A stretch of DNA of 64,000 nucleotides from Polynucleobacter asymbioticus (GTDB lineage: Bacteria; Pseudomonadota; Gammaproteobacteria; Burkholderiales; Burkholderiaceae). Every line of letters starts with the position of its first letter. Positions within the stretch are counted from its first letter, which is position 1. Positions 45,883-53,977 of this stretch are shown piece after piece. The translations under genes and the position numbers were made by a program. The notes below the pieces were generated by a model. It did not search any database, was not told the DNA's origin, and was given only the letters and a program-made list of their open reading frames with translations. Where the stretch lies: positions 1,370,821 to 1,434,820 of the forward strand of contig NZ_CP061297.1 of assembly GCF_018687575.1 (NCBI RefSeq), written 5' to 3'.

Positions 45883-46566
45883 TCAGCGAGTAATCAAGTA
45901 ACCCAAAATTACGGCAATCACGCTCAGTAGCACTAAAGCGAAGCCACGTTGTAAACCTCCATCCTTGGAGGCTTGACCCAAGTCAGATGGCAAATACCTT
46001 GCCTCCTCGCTTGGGTCAATTTCTTTATCACCCAATAACATTGGCTTAATTAAATTCTCACCCTTGAACTTTTGGTAATAAAAAATTGCGCAGAGGTGGG
46101 TAACAATTAAAACAATCAAGACCTTTTCATTGAAGTAATGAATTGAAGTAAGTAACTCAACTGTGCTGCTAGAAACATATTTCGAAAATGGTCCCTCAAA
46201 AGCAATATCGTCGTTTGCAAACAGGCCGGTAATTGCTTGAAGTCCGACCGAGCAGAGTAAGGCCAGAACAGATAAAGCACCTAAGGGGTTATGACCAAGA
46301 CCAGCTTTCGCTTTTCCTGAGAGGTAATTGAGCAAGCCTCTAGGACTTGGGACAAAATGGATAAAGCGGGCATGGTGCGAACCAATGAAGCCCCAGCAGA
46401 TCCGAAAAATAATTAAGCTTAAAACACAGTAGCCAACTCGCGCATGCCACTCCATGGCATTGCCACCGATCTTGACGGTAATGAAGCTACCAACGATGCA
46501 AATGACCAAAAGCCAATGAAATAGGCGAATCGGTAAATCCCAGACGCGAATGATTTTTTTCATCAT
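45883..46566 (-). CDS. Cytochrome b561-type membrane protein
   Basis: Di-heme membrane cytochrome of about 227 residues with five hydrophobic segments. It starts IRVWDLPIRLFHWLLVICIVGSF, with the HWLL heme His, and has WHARVGYCVLSLIIFRICWGFIGSHHARF and LTSIHYFNEKVLIVLIVTHLCAIFYY, supplying the other His ligands. I start at the ATG 46564-46566 (ATGATG pair); the longer frame uses TTG. It likely works with the convergent cytochrome c', though they are transcribed from opposite strands. Confidence 0.82.
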   Translation of the reverse strand: MMKKIIRVWDLPIRLFHWLLVICIVGSFITVKIGGNAMEWHARVGYCVLSLIIFRICWGFIGSHHARFIHFVPSPRGLLNYLSGKAKAGLGHNPLGALSVLALLCSVGLQAITGLFANDDIAFEGPFSKYVSSSTVELLTSIHYFNEKVLIVLIVTHLCAIFYYQKFKGENLIKPMLLGDKEIDPSEEARYLPSDLGQASKDGGLQRGFALVLLSVIAVILGYLITR

Positions 46567-46601
46567 TGCAGAATAAATCAAAGCATGGGATTGCTCCTGT
46601 T

Positions 46602-47543
46602 TTATTTAATCTCGGGCAGATCCTTCTGAATGATCTTTAAACCTTCGCGAAGAGCTTCTTGATAACGCTCTCGTTCCGCCTTCATTGTCTCGGTGGTCCA
46701 AGAGTAAAAACCTTCACCAGTTTTCATGCCTAACTTGCCACTGGCGATGCGATCACTTAAACATTTCGCAATCTCAGGGGAATTATTCAGAGTTGGATAA
46801 ATCGTCGCCCCGCCAGCGCCATGCACATCTAAGCCGGCATGATCCCTCTGCATCGCAGGTCCTGCGGCGATATAGCGAAAGCCAAAGCCAAAGCGAACAG
46901 CCTTATCAATATCTTCCAAACTAGCAATCCCAGCATCAACCATCGCAAAGGCTTCGCGCGACAAGGCATGCTGCAGACGATTCGCCAGAAAACCTGGTAA
47001 ATCTTTTTTCACAGTGACGGGCACCATGCCGCAAGCGGTCATTAAACGAGACAAGCTTTCGCCAACCATCGGCGAAGTCTTTTGGCCGTAGACCACTTCT
47101 ACGCAAGGTACTAGATGCGCCGGCATGAAGAAATGCAAACCGATCATCCGTGCTGCGGTTTTCAACCCTTTTGAAATATCGCTAATGGGAAAGCTAGTGC
47201 TGTTACTAGCCAGGACAGCTTCCGGTTTTGCGTATTGCTCCAACTTGGCAAATAACTCTTGCTTGATATCGAGGCGCTCAGGCACACACTCAATTACCAA
47301 ATCAATTTCAGACCAATCTATTTCTTCTAATGAACCTGCCGTAGACAGCAAATGCAGACGATGTTCGTAACCCAGATCAATCATGGTATTGGCAAAGTAG
47401 TCTGGCAACAGTGCGCGACGCTCCGTGGTCGGCTCAAGCACCTGAACCGCACAACCCCCGCGAGCACATACAGCTGCCACATCAGCACCCATGGTGCCAC
47501 CACCAACGATGACAACTTTAGTTTCAGATGGGGTAAACAACAT
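46602..47543 (-). CDS. 3-hydroxyacyl-CoA dehydrogenase family protein
   Basis: NAD-dependent dehydrogenase of 313 residues: nucleotide loop VVIVGGGTMGADVAAVCARGG (about 10-30), LVIECVPERLDIKQELF, LASNSTSFPISDIS, and MIGLHFFMPAHLVPCVEVVYG with the catalytic His, then the C-terminal helical domain NRLQHALSREAFAMVDAG. Several 3-hydroxyacid or carnitine dehydrogenases share this build, so the substrate may be a free beta-hydroxyacid rather than an acyl-CoA. It is divergent from the catabolic cassette across 84 bp. Confidence 0.83.
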   Translation of the reverse strand: MLFTPSETKVVIVGGGTMGADVAAVCARGGCAVQVLEPTTERRALLPDYFANTMIDLGYEHRLHLLSTAGSLEEIDWSEIDLVIECVPERLDIKQELFAKLEQYAKPEAVLASNSTSFPISDISKGLKTAARMIGLHFFMPAHLVPCVEVVYGQKTSPMVGESLSRLMTACGMVPVTVKKDLPGFLANRLQHALSREAFAMVDAGIASLEDIDKAVRFGFGFRYIAAGPAMQRDHAGLDVHGAGGATIYPTLNNSPEIAKCLSDRIASGKLGMKTGEGFYSWTTETMKAERERYQEALREGLKIIQKDLPEIK

Positions 47544-47627
47544 CTCAATTTCTCCTTTGGGGGCAAGATAAGGATTACAAATCCTCTTACAATGCTTTCA
47601 TTATTCCAATAAAAAAGTAAGTGAGAC

Positions 47628-48557
47628 ATGATCCCAGTCAATTCAGTACTGCAGGTCGGACAATTTCCAGAAGTAATGCAAACGGCAATCGACCAGCGCA
47701 TTACCCCGGTGCGCTATCCCGACCTTAGCGCCAGCATTCCGCCTGGTTCTTTCGAAAGTATTCTGATTCGCTCAAATACGCAGCTACCCATCCAATTGCT
47801 GGAGAAACTCCCTTCAGTCAAGATGGTGGCTACATGTGGTGTGGGCTATGACAACCTGCCCTTGGATTACCTCAAAGAAAAAGGTATCAAAGCAAGCAAT
47901 ACTCCAGGCGTTCTCAATGATGCGGTTTGCGAACTAGCCATTGGCATGCTGTTTGGTTTGTTGCGCCGCATACCGCAGGCACATGAGTTTGTTAAAAGCA
48001 CAGCTTGGTCTAAGGGTTTATTCACGGTCACTACAACGCTGGCTGGCAAGCAAGTAGGCATTGCCGGAATGGGTCGTATTGGTCAAGACCTTGCTAAGCG
48101 TCTAGAGCCTTTCAAAGTCAAGATTGCCTATACCGGTCCTGGCCGAAAAGAAGTCCCCTATGAGTACTATCCCGACATTCAGTCTCTGGCCAAGGCTAGT
48201 GACGTCCTATTTCTGGCTTGTCCTGCAACTCCAGAAACAGAAAAAATGGTTGGCAAAGCCGTCTTGAAGGCCTTAGGACCGAAGGGCTACTTGGTTAATA
48301 TTGCCCGCGGTAGCGTCGTGGATGAGGCCGCACTTTTGGTTGCACTGCAGCAAAAAGAGATCGCTGGAGCAGCACTCGATGTGTTCGAAAATGAACCAAA
48401 TCCGAACCCTGGGTTCCTAAATATTGATAATGTCTTACTAACCCCGCATATTGGAAGCGCAACTTCTGAAACGCGACAATTAATGACGAACTTAGCAATA
48501 GATAATTTAGAAGCTTTCTATAATAAAAAACCACTTCTGACTGAAGTACAAAATTAA
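47628..48557 (+). CDS. D-2-hydroxyacid dehydrogenase (glyoxylate/hydroxypyruvate reductase-like)
   Basis: A 309-residue NAD(P)H oxidoreductase of the D-isomer-specific family. Coenzyme loop VGIAGMGRIGQDLAKRL (about 144-160); catalytic triad Arg of VNIARGSVVDE, Glu of VFENEP, His of LTPHIGSATSET. All intact. It is the first gene of the plus-strand cassette, 13 bp before the DHDPS-family gene, and probably interconverts a 2-oxo and 2-hydroxy acid made in the pathway. Confidence 0.88.
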   Translation: MIPVNSVLQVGQFPEVMQTAIDQRITPVRYPDLSASIPPGSFESILIRSNTQLPIQLLEKLPSVKMVATCGVGYDNLPLDYLKEKGIKASNTPGVLNDAVCELAIGMLFGLLRRIPQAHEFVKSTAWSKGLFTVTTTLAGKQVGIAGMGRIGQDLAKRLEPFKVKIAYTGPGRKEVPYEYYPDIQSLAKASDVLFLACPATPETEKMVGKAVLKALGPKGYLVNIARGSVVDEAALLVALQQKEIAGAALDVFENEPNPNPGFLNIDNVLLTPHIGSATSETRQLMTNLAIDNLEAFYNKKPLLTEVQN

Positions 48558-48570
48558 ATTGGAGTAAGTA

Positions 48571-49497
48571 ATGACCATTTCCCTACACCCTTCCACACTG
48601 CCTGCGGTGCTGTCGCCCGTATTGACTCCATTTAAAGAAGACGGCAGTCCTGATGCACAAAAATTACTAAAGCAATGCAAATGGCTTGAGGCGAATGGTG
48701 TCGGCCAAGCCATCTTTGGAACAAACTCCGAAGCCAACTCGATGTCTGCCCGTCAAAAGATGGCGACATTAACAACTTTGGTTGAGGGTGGCTTGAACCC
48801 AGCCCACATGATGCCTGGTACAGGTGCCACATCCATCGATGCCACAGTCAATATGACTCGCCATGCGCTTGAGCATAAGTGCGCTGGAGTATTGATGTTG
48901 CCGCCGTTCTATTACAAAGATATTACTGATGATGGCCTCTTCGCATATTTCTCTGAAGTGATTCAAAAAGTGGGTGAGTCTGGATTGCAAATTTATATCT
49001 ACAACATTCCACCTGTTACCAAGATCAATCTGAGCCTTTCTTTGCTGGAGCGCCTAGTAAAAGCCTATCCAAAAACAGTTGTCGGCATGAAAGACAGTTC
49101 TGGTGATTGGGCGTATACAGAATCCGTCATCAAGCTCTTGGCACCGTCAGGTTTCCGCGTTTACGCAGGTAGCGAAGTATTTCTGATGCGCGCCTTGCGT
49201 GCCGGTGGCGTTGGCTGTATCTCCGCTACGGCTAACGTAAACCCTAGGGCTATCGCTGAATTGGCAGCCCATTGGAGGGAATCTGACGCAGATCAACGCC
49301 AGACCGCCTTAGATCAAGTACGCTCTGTATTTGCTCAATATCAGATGATTGCCGGTATGAAAACAGCAGTTGCACACTTCAGCAAAGACTCCGAGTGGTT
49401 GCGTGTTCGCCCACCACTCATGCAGTTGAGTGCAGACCAGCAAGCCAAATTACTGAGTGAATTGCAAAAAATTAATTTCAGCATGCCAGGCCTTTAA
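48571..49497 (+). CDS. Dihydrodipicolinate synthase family aldolase/dehydratase
   Basis: A class I (Schiff-base) TIM-barrel enzyme of 308 residues. The catalytic Tyr is in YNIPPVTKIN and the Schiff-base Lys in VGMKDSSGDW. The usual GTTGE signature reads GTNSEANS here, which differs from DapA and speaks for a catabolic aldolase such as those on 2-keto-3-deoxy sugar acids or a related retro-aldol reaction. It is embedded between a hydroxyacid dehydrogenase and the TRAP transporter genes, so it is probably catabolic, not lysine-biosynthetic. Confidence 0.88.
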   Translation: MTISLHPSTLPAVLSPVLTPFKEDGSPDAQKLLKQCKWLEANGVGQAIFGTNSEANSMSARQKMATLTTLVEGGLNPAHMMPGTGATSIDATVNMTRHALEHKCAGVLMLPPFYYKDITDDGLFAYFSEVIQKVGESGLQIYIYNIPPVTKINLSLSLLERLVKAYPKTVVGMKDSSGDWAYTESVIKLLAPSGFRVYAGSEVFLMRALRAGGVGCISATANVNPRAIAELAAHWRESDADQRQTALDQVRSVFAQYQMIAGMKTAVAHFSKDSEWLRVRPPLMQLSADQQAKLLSELQKINFSMPGL

Positions 49498-49526
49498 TTA
49501 AATAGAACCAAAACAGGAGACAAAAA

Positions 49527-50477
49527 ATGAAGCTTATTAAAGTAATTGCTGTATCTCTCACGATGATGTTTGGTGCCGCACAAGCGCAAAACATCTCTAT
49601 TGCAACCGGCGGCACGGGTGGCGTTTACTATCCAATGGGTGGAGGCCTAGCCTCAGTCTTATCGAAGCATGTACCAGGAATGTCAGCAACTGCTGAAGTG
49701 ACAGGTGGCTCAGTTGATAATTTAAAACTTGTTGGTACTGGCAAACCTTACGTTGGCTTCTCTATGGCAGATGCTGCCAAAGATGCAAAAGATGGTGAAG
49801 ATAAATTTAAGGGTAAGCCAATAGATTTACGAAATCTCTTGATCCTCTATCCAAACCAAATGCACGTTGTTACCGTAGAGTCCACCGGCATTAAGACAAT
49901 GAAGGATCTCAAAGGCAAGCGTGTTAGTACAGGTGCCCCAGGTAGCGCAACTGAAGTGATGGCTTTCCGCCTCCTCGAAGCAGCTGGCTTAGACAAAGAC
50001 AAAGACGTTAAGCGCGAGCGTTTGAGCGTTGCAGAGTCAGTCAATGCTGTTAAAGATCGCAAAATCGATGCATTCTTCTGGGTTGGCGGCTTACCAACAG
50101 CGGCTGTGACAGATCTTGCCAACAGTCCAGGCATGAAAATTGTCATGGTAGACAGCGCTGCTGAAGTTCCTGCTATGAATAAAAAATATGGCAATCTCTA
50201 TTTCCCAGCTGTGATTACAAAGCAAACTTATAGCGGCATGGAAAAAGATAACAATGTGGCAGCGGTTGCAAATCTGCTGGTTGTGAATGCCTCTATGCCA
50301 GATGCAGAAGCATACAAAATTGTTAAAGCTGTTTTTGATAATCAACTTGAACTGGTCCGCTCACATGCTGAGTACAGAAATATCAAGTTAGAGAACCAAA
50401 AAGCGAATGCTACACCGATTGCATATCATCCAGGCGCTTTAAAGTACTTTAAAGAAAAAGGCGTCAAAGTAAATTAA
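49527..50477 (+). CDS. TAXI-family TRAP transporter solute-binding protein
   Basis: Periplasmic binding protein of 316 residues; signal peptide ending AAQA near residue 20. The mature start shows ISIATGGTGGVYYPMGGGLASVLSK and TGGSVDNLKLV, then KRVSTGAPGSATEVMAFRLLEAAG and AFFWVGGLPTAAV, all typical of the TAXI receptor class. TAXI proteins bind carboxylates such as glutamate or related acids. A good AGGAG site precedes it. The permease is next, after an attenuator-like hairpin. Confidence 0.93.
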   Translation: MKLIKVIAVSLTMMFGAAQAQNISIATGGTGGVYYPMGGGLASVLSKHVPGMSATAEVTGGSVDNLKLVGTGKPYVGFSMADAAKDAKDGEDKFKGKPIDLRNLLILYPNQMHVVTVESTGIKTMKDLKGKRVSTGAPGSATEVMAFRLLEAAGLDKDKDVKRERLSVAESVNAVKDRKIDAFFWVGGLPTAAVTDLANSPGMKIVMVDSAAEVPAMNKKYGNLYFPAVITKQTYSGMEKDNNVAAVANLLVVNASMPDAEAYKIVKAVFDNQLELVRSHAEYRNIKLENQKANATPIAYHPGALKYFKEKGVKVN

Positions 50478-50497
50478 ATCAAATTGATTTTTGAGAA

Positions 50498-50527
50498 CAG
50501 GAGTGTCTTTGGGCACTCCTGAATTTT
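50498..50527 (+). terminator. Attenuator-type hairpin between binding protein and permease
   Basis: Perfect 8-bp stem CAGGAGTG/CACTCCTG (50498-50505 with 50514-50521) with a T6 run shortly after. Located in the 107-bp gap of one operon, it can cut most transcripts after the binding protein, so that more receptor than permease is made. Confidence 0.75.
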
Positions 50528-50584
50528 TTGATAGTTCCGTATTAGCAAGACAAAAAAGTTGTAAACAAAAAAATAGGTAGAGAC

Positions 50585-52597
50585 ATGACACAAGCTGCAA
50601 TTGACAATGAAACACAAGAAAAATTAGACGCCTTTATTAAGCAAGAAGAGGGCGACTCAAATGACTATAAAGGCCTACTAGCTATCTTCATCACGCTAGT
50701 GGCAGTGGGCATGTCTTTGTTTCATTTATATGCAGCCTACTCGATCGTTCCAACTCACCAACTCAGAGTCGTTCACGTTGCTCTAGTCTTGTTTTTAGTG
50801 TTCTTAAGCTTTCCTATTGCCGCTCGTTTTAAAAACAAATTGATGTTTTGGGATGTTTTACTTGCCGTAGGCTCAATCGCTATCGCTTATTACATTCTGG
50901 CTGGTGGCGATGATCTGATGGACAGAAATACTGACCCAAATTCTACTGATGTCATGGTTGGTATTGCCCTCATCCTCATCATCTTAGAAGCTGTCAGAAG
51001 AACAAATGGCATGGTGCTCGTCACCGTTACAGTGCTTTTCTTGCTGTATGCCTTCTTTGGCAACTACCTCCCGGCTCCATGGACCCACAAAGGTTATGGC
51101 TTAGATAGGCTGGTAGGCTATATGTATATGAGTCTCGAAGGAATCTACGGAACTGCGGTCGATGTATCTGCAACCTTGATTATTCTTTTCACGATCTTTG
51201 GCGCCTTTTTACAATTTACTGGCGCAGGGAAATTCTTCATCGACTTCTCTTTTGCCGCCATGGGCGGTAAATCATCTGGAGTAGGCAGAACGATTGTTCT
51301 ATCCTCATTCCTAATGGGTGGCCCATCAGGATCAGGTGTTGCTACTACTGTGACTGTTGGTTCGGTAGCCGCCCCAATGCTCGACAAAGTCGGATATGAA
51401 AAAAATGCAGCGGGTGGCTTACTAGCAGCTGGTGGCTTAGGAGCAATTATTTCTCCACCAGTACTGGGCGCGGCAGCATTCTTGATTGCTGACTTCCTCA
51501 AAATCTCCTATTTAGATGTGTTGCTCATGGCAACCATACCTACGATTCTGTTCTACCTTGGCTTGTTTGTCATGGTGGAAATCGATGTACGTAAGTACGG
51601 CATGAAAGGCATTCAATTCCCATCCGCAGAAAGTGCTTGGCAGTTAACTAAAAAGTATTGGTTTCATTTTTTCTCTTTAATATCCATCGTGGTGTTCATG
51701 ATGCTGGGCTTCTCGCCTGTGATGTCAGTCTTTTGGGCGACCATTGTTTCTGCACTGTCTAGTATGTTGCGTGAAGATACTGCAATCATTCCATGGGCCT
51801 GGTTTAGAGGCAAAGAACCCATTCTTTCTGGGATTTATCAATCCAATTTAGTTAAAGCACTCTCGTCGGGCTCTACAGGTGTACTCGCGATTGCCGCAAC
51901 GTGTGCTGGCGCAGGTCTGATTGTTGGTACCGTTACCCTCACCGGCCTTGGTCTCAAATTTAGTTCGATTGTGATTCAGTACGCGGGTGGCTCATTACTT
52001 CTCACAGCCATCTTTACAGCATTGATTGTCTGGATCGTCGGCCTCGCAGTACCGGTAACCGCTTCTTATATTATTTGTGCCGTGATCGCCGCACCAGCCC
52101 TCATTAACTTAGGTGTGCCTGCATTTGCTGCACATATGTTTATCTTCTATTACGCAGTGCTTTCTGAGGTTTCCCCTCCGACCGCCCTTTCACCTTTTGC
52201 TGCTGCAGCGATATGCAAAGGCAACCCGTATAAAACTACTTTGCAAACCTGGAAGTATGTTGCGCCCGCCATCCTAGTGCCATTTATGTTTGTACTTGAT
52301 GAGTCTGGTGTCAGCTTATTGTTGATGGGCTCGACATCGGCCTTAGAACAGGCAGACTGGTCTCAGATTGCATGGATTTCATTTACAGCTGTAGTTGGCA
52401 TCATTTGTTTGGCCGGCGGCTTACAAGGTTGGTTCATTGAAAAAACCAAGGTATTTGAGCGAGTCATTATGGTGATCTCTGGGGTAGCGCTAGCCTATCC
52501 TTCAACAGAAGCAGACTTAATTGGCTTCGCTGGTTTTGGCTTAGTACTCATTACTCAGTTCATGACCCACTATAAGATGAGACCTAAAGCATCTTAA
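50585..52597 (+). CDS. TRAP transporter permease, fused small and large subunit (TAXI type)
   Basis: A 670-residue secondary transporter using a sodium or proton gradient. It is a fusion of a DctQ-like N-terminal four-helix part (about 30-170) and a DctM-like part with about 12 helices (from about 190), the normal form for TAXI systems. Key stretches: FLMGGPSGSGVATTVTVGSVAAPML, GGLGAIISPPVLGAAAFLIADFL and VTASYIICAVIAAPALINLGVPAFAAHMFIFYYAVLSEVSPPTALSPFAAA. It works with the upstream binding protein. Confidence 0.93.
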   Translation: MTQAAIDNETQEKLDAFIKQEEGDSNDYKGLLAIFITLVAVGMSLFHLYAAYSIVPTHQLRVVHVALVLFLVFLSFPIAARFKNKLMFWDVLLAVGSIAIAYYILAGGDDLMDRNTDPNSTDVMVGIALILIILEAVRRTNGMVLVTVTVLFLLYAFFGNYLPAPWTHKGYGLDRLVGYMYMSLEGIYGTAVDVSATLIILFTIFGAFLQFTGAGKFFIDFSFAAMGGKSSGVGRTIVLSSFLMGGPSGSGVATTVTVGSVAAPMLDKVGYEKNAAGGLLAAGGLGAIISPPVLGAAAFLIADFLKISYLDVLLMATIPTILFYLGLFVMVEIDVRKYGMKGIQFPSAESAWQLTKKYWFHFFSLISIVVFMMLGFSPVMSVFWATIVSALSSMLREDTAIIPWAWFRGKEPILSGIYQSNLVKALSSGSTGVLAIAATCAGAGLIVGTVTLTGLGLKFSSIVIQYAGGSLLLTAIFTALIVWIVGLAVPVTASYIICAVIAAPALINLGVPAFAAHMFIFYYAVLSEVSPPTALSPFAAAAICKGNPYKTTLQTWKYVAPAILVPFMFVLDESGVSLLLMGSTSALEQADWSQIAWISFTAVVGIICLAGGLQGWFIEKTKVFERVIMVISGVALAYPSTEADLIGFAGFGLVLITQFMTHYKMRPKAS

Positions 52598-52649
52598 AGT
52601 TATGCAGCTCACTGCTGCAGTTCACAATGAGTGAAGCGCAGCAACAAAA

Positions 52650-52680
52650 AATAATCCCGCTCAGTGCGGGATTATTTTTT
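52650..52680. terminator. Bidirectional terminator between TRAP permease and enolase-superfamily gene
   Basis: Perfect 11-bp stem AATAATCCCGC/GCGGGATTATT (52650-52660 with 52666-52676) with T4 on the right and A5 on the left. It serves the two convergent units. Confidence 0.9.
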
Positions 52681-52712
52681 ACTATTAACTACTCAGCAAT
52701 GCAACAGATACG

Positions 52713-53846
52713 TTAGAGAATCTTTGTCCAGGCTGCCTTGCCAGCATATTTTTTGATTGCGGCTTCATCAAACTCAAATCCCAATCCGGGGGTTTTATGC
52801 AGAATCAAATCACCGTTTTTGAAAGTGAGCTGTTTATTAATCAATCTGCGGAAGTTCAATACTTGATCATCTAAGAAGAATTCCACAAAACGTGCATTCG
52901 GAGTTGCGGCCACCAGAGGGGCATGTAAGTCATGCATCCAATGCGGGCAAACAATCACGCCTTTTAAGTCCGCGTAAGCAGAAATACGGCGCCATTCGGT
53001 AATACCGCCACACACCGCCGCATCTGACTGCAAAATTGCAGCGCCCCCCGCATCAATTAGCTCTCTAAAACGCCAGCGTCCAGCCTCCATCTCACCGGTA
53101 GCGACGTTAATCGTAGTTTGGCGGGCCAGAGCTGCATGCAGGTCAATCGCATCTGGTGAAAATGGCTCTTCAATCCAGTAGGGGTTATAAGCCTCAAAGC
53201 GTCGAATGTATTCCAAAGCTGTTGGTAAATCACGCCATGCATTATTGGCATCCAAGGTCAACAGAACATCCTCACCCACTGCCTTACGAGCAGCCTTAAC
53301 GCGTGCCTCCTCTTCCCTTGGGGAAAGACGTCCTACTTTCATTTTGACAGCCTTAAAGCCTTGTTTAACGTAGGATTCCATCTCTTTACCCAACTTAGCA
53401 GGGGTTTTACCATCCAAATAGTAACCACCGCTGGCATAAGCCGGAACTCGATCATCGACGACCGATCCTAGATATTGGTGAAGTGGCAGCTTTGCAGCAC
53501 GGGCATTTAAATCCCAGAGCGCTGTATCCAGAATGGAGATGCCACGCATCACGGCGCCAGCGCGCCCCTGCAAAATAGACTCGTTGTACATATCCATCCA
53601 CAAACCTTCACTGCGATGGCTATTTTGACCAATGAGCTTAGGAGCCAGCAATTGTTCAACTGCAATCTTGGCAATATCCCCACCAGCACTACCGACATAG
53701 CAGAATCCGATGCCCTCATTACCGTCCTTACCCCTCACCTTCACTAAGCAATAGTGGCGCTCTGAAACGGTTCGCGTTGAAAAGGAGGTGACCTTATCTA
53801 GAGGCACCGCAACCGCTGCAACTGATACTGACTCAATGATGGGCAT
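52713..53846 (-). CDS. Enolase-superfamily enzyme (mandelate racemase/MLE family)
   Basis: A Mg-dependent acid-sugar dehydratase or racemase candidate, 377 residues. Barrel residues: KxK in FKAVKMKVGRL (catalytic Lys), metal ligands in LTLDANNAW, WIEEPFSPD and ATGEMEAG, and the Asp-His dyad in LQSDAAVCGGITEW and CPHWMHDLHAPL. That set fits the mandelate racemase subgroup. The start ATG 53844-53846 has AAGGAA upstream; the longer frame adds 22 residues. It is convergent with the TRAP operon. Substrate unknown; an aldarate or aldonate is likely. Confidence 0.87.
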   Translation of the reverse strand: MPIIESVSVAAVAVPLDKVTSFSTRTVSERHYCLVKVRGKDGNEGIGFCYVGSAGGDIAKIAVEQLLAPKLIGQNSHRSEGLWMDMYNESILQGRAGAVMRGISILDTALWDLNARAAKLPLHQYLGSVVDDRVPAYASGGYYLDGKTPAKLGKEMESYVKQGFKAVKMKVGRLSPREEEARVKAARKAVGEDVLLTLDANNAWRDLPTALEYIRRFEAYNPYWIEEPFSPDAIDLHAALARQTTINVATGEMEAGRWRFRELIDAGGAAILQSDAAVCGGITEWRRISAYADLKGVIVCPHWMHDLHAPLVAATPNARFVEFFLDDQVLNFRRLINKQLTFKNGDLILHKTPGLGFEFDEAAIKKYAGKAAWTKIL

Positions 53847-53977
53847 GAAAATTCCTTTAATTAAAAATTTATTGTATCTACAACTTTTTTCACTTTCCTT
53901 GACCAACTTCAATAGAAAATTGCTGCACTACAACATAAAAAACATGCAGGCTGACGACAATATTGGATAATTGAATA

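Noticed and set aside
53847..53912. Longer start of the enolase-superfamily gene at 53912
   Set aside because: The internal ATG 53846 has AAGGAA upstream, and the family begins with MPIIESV-like sequence.
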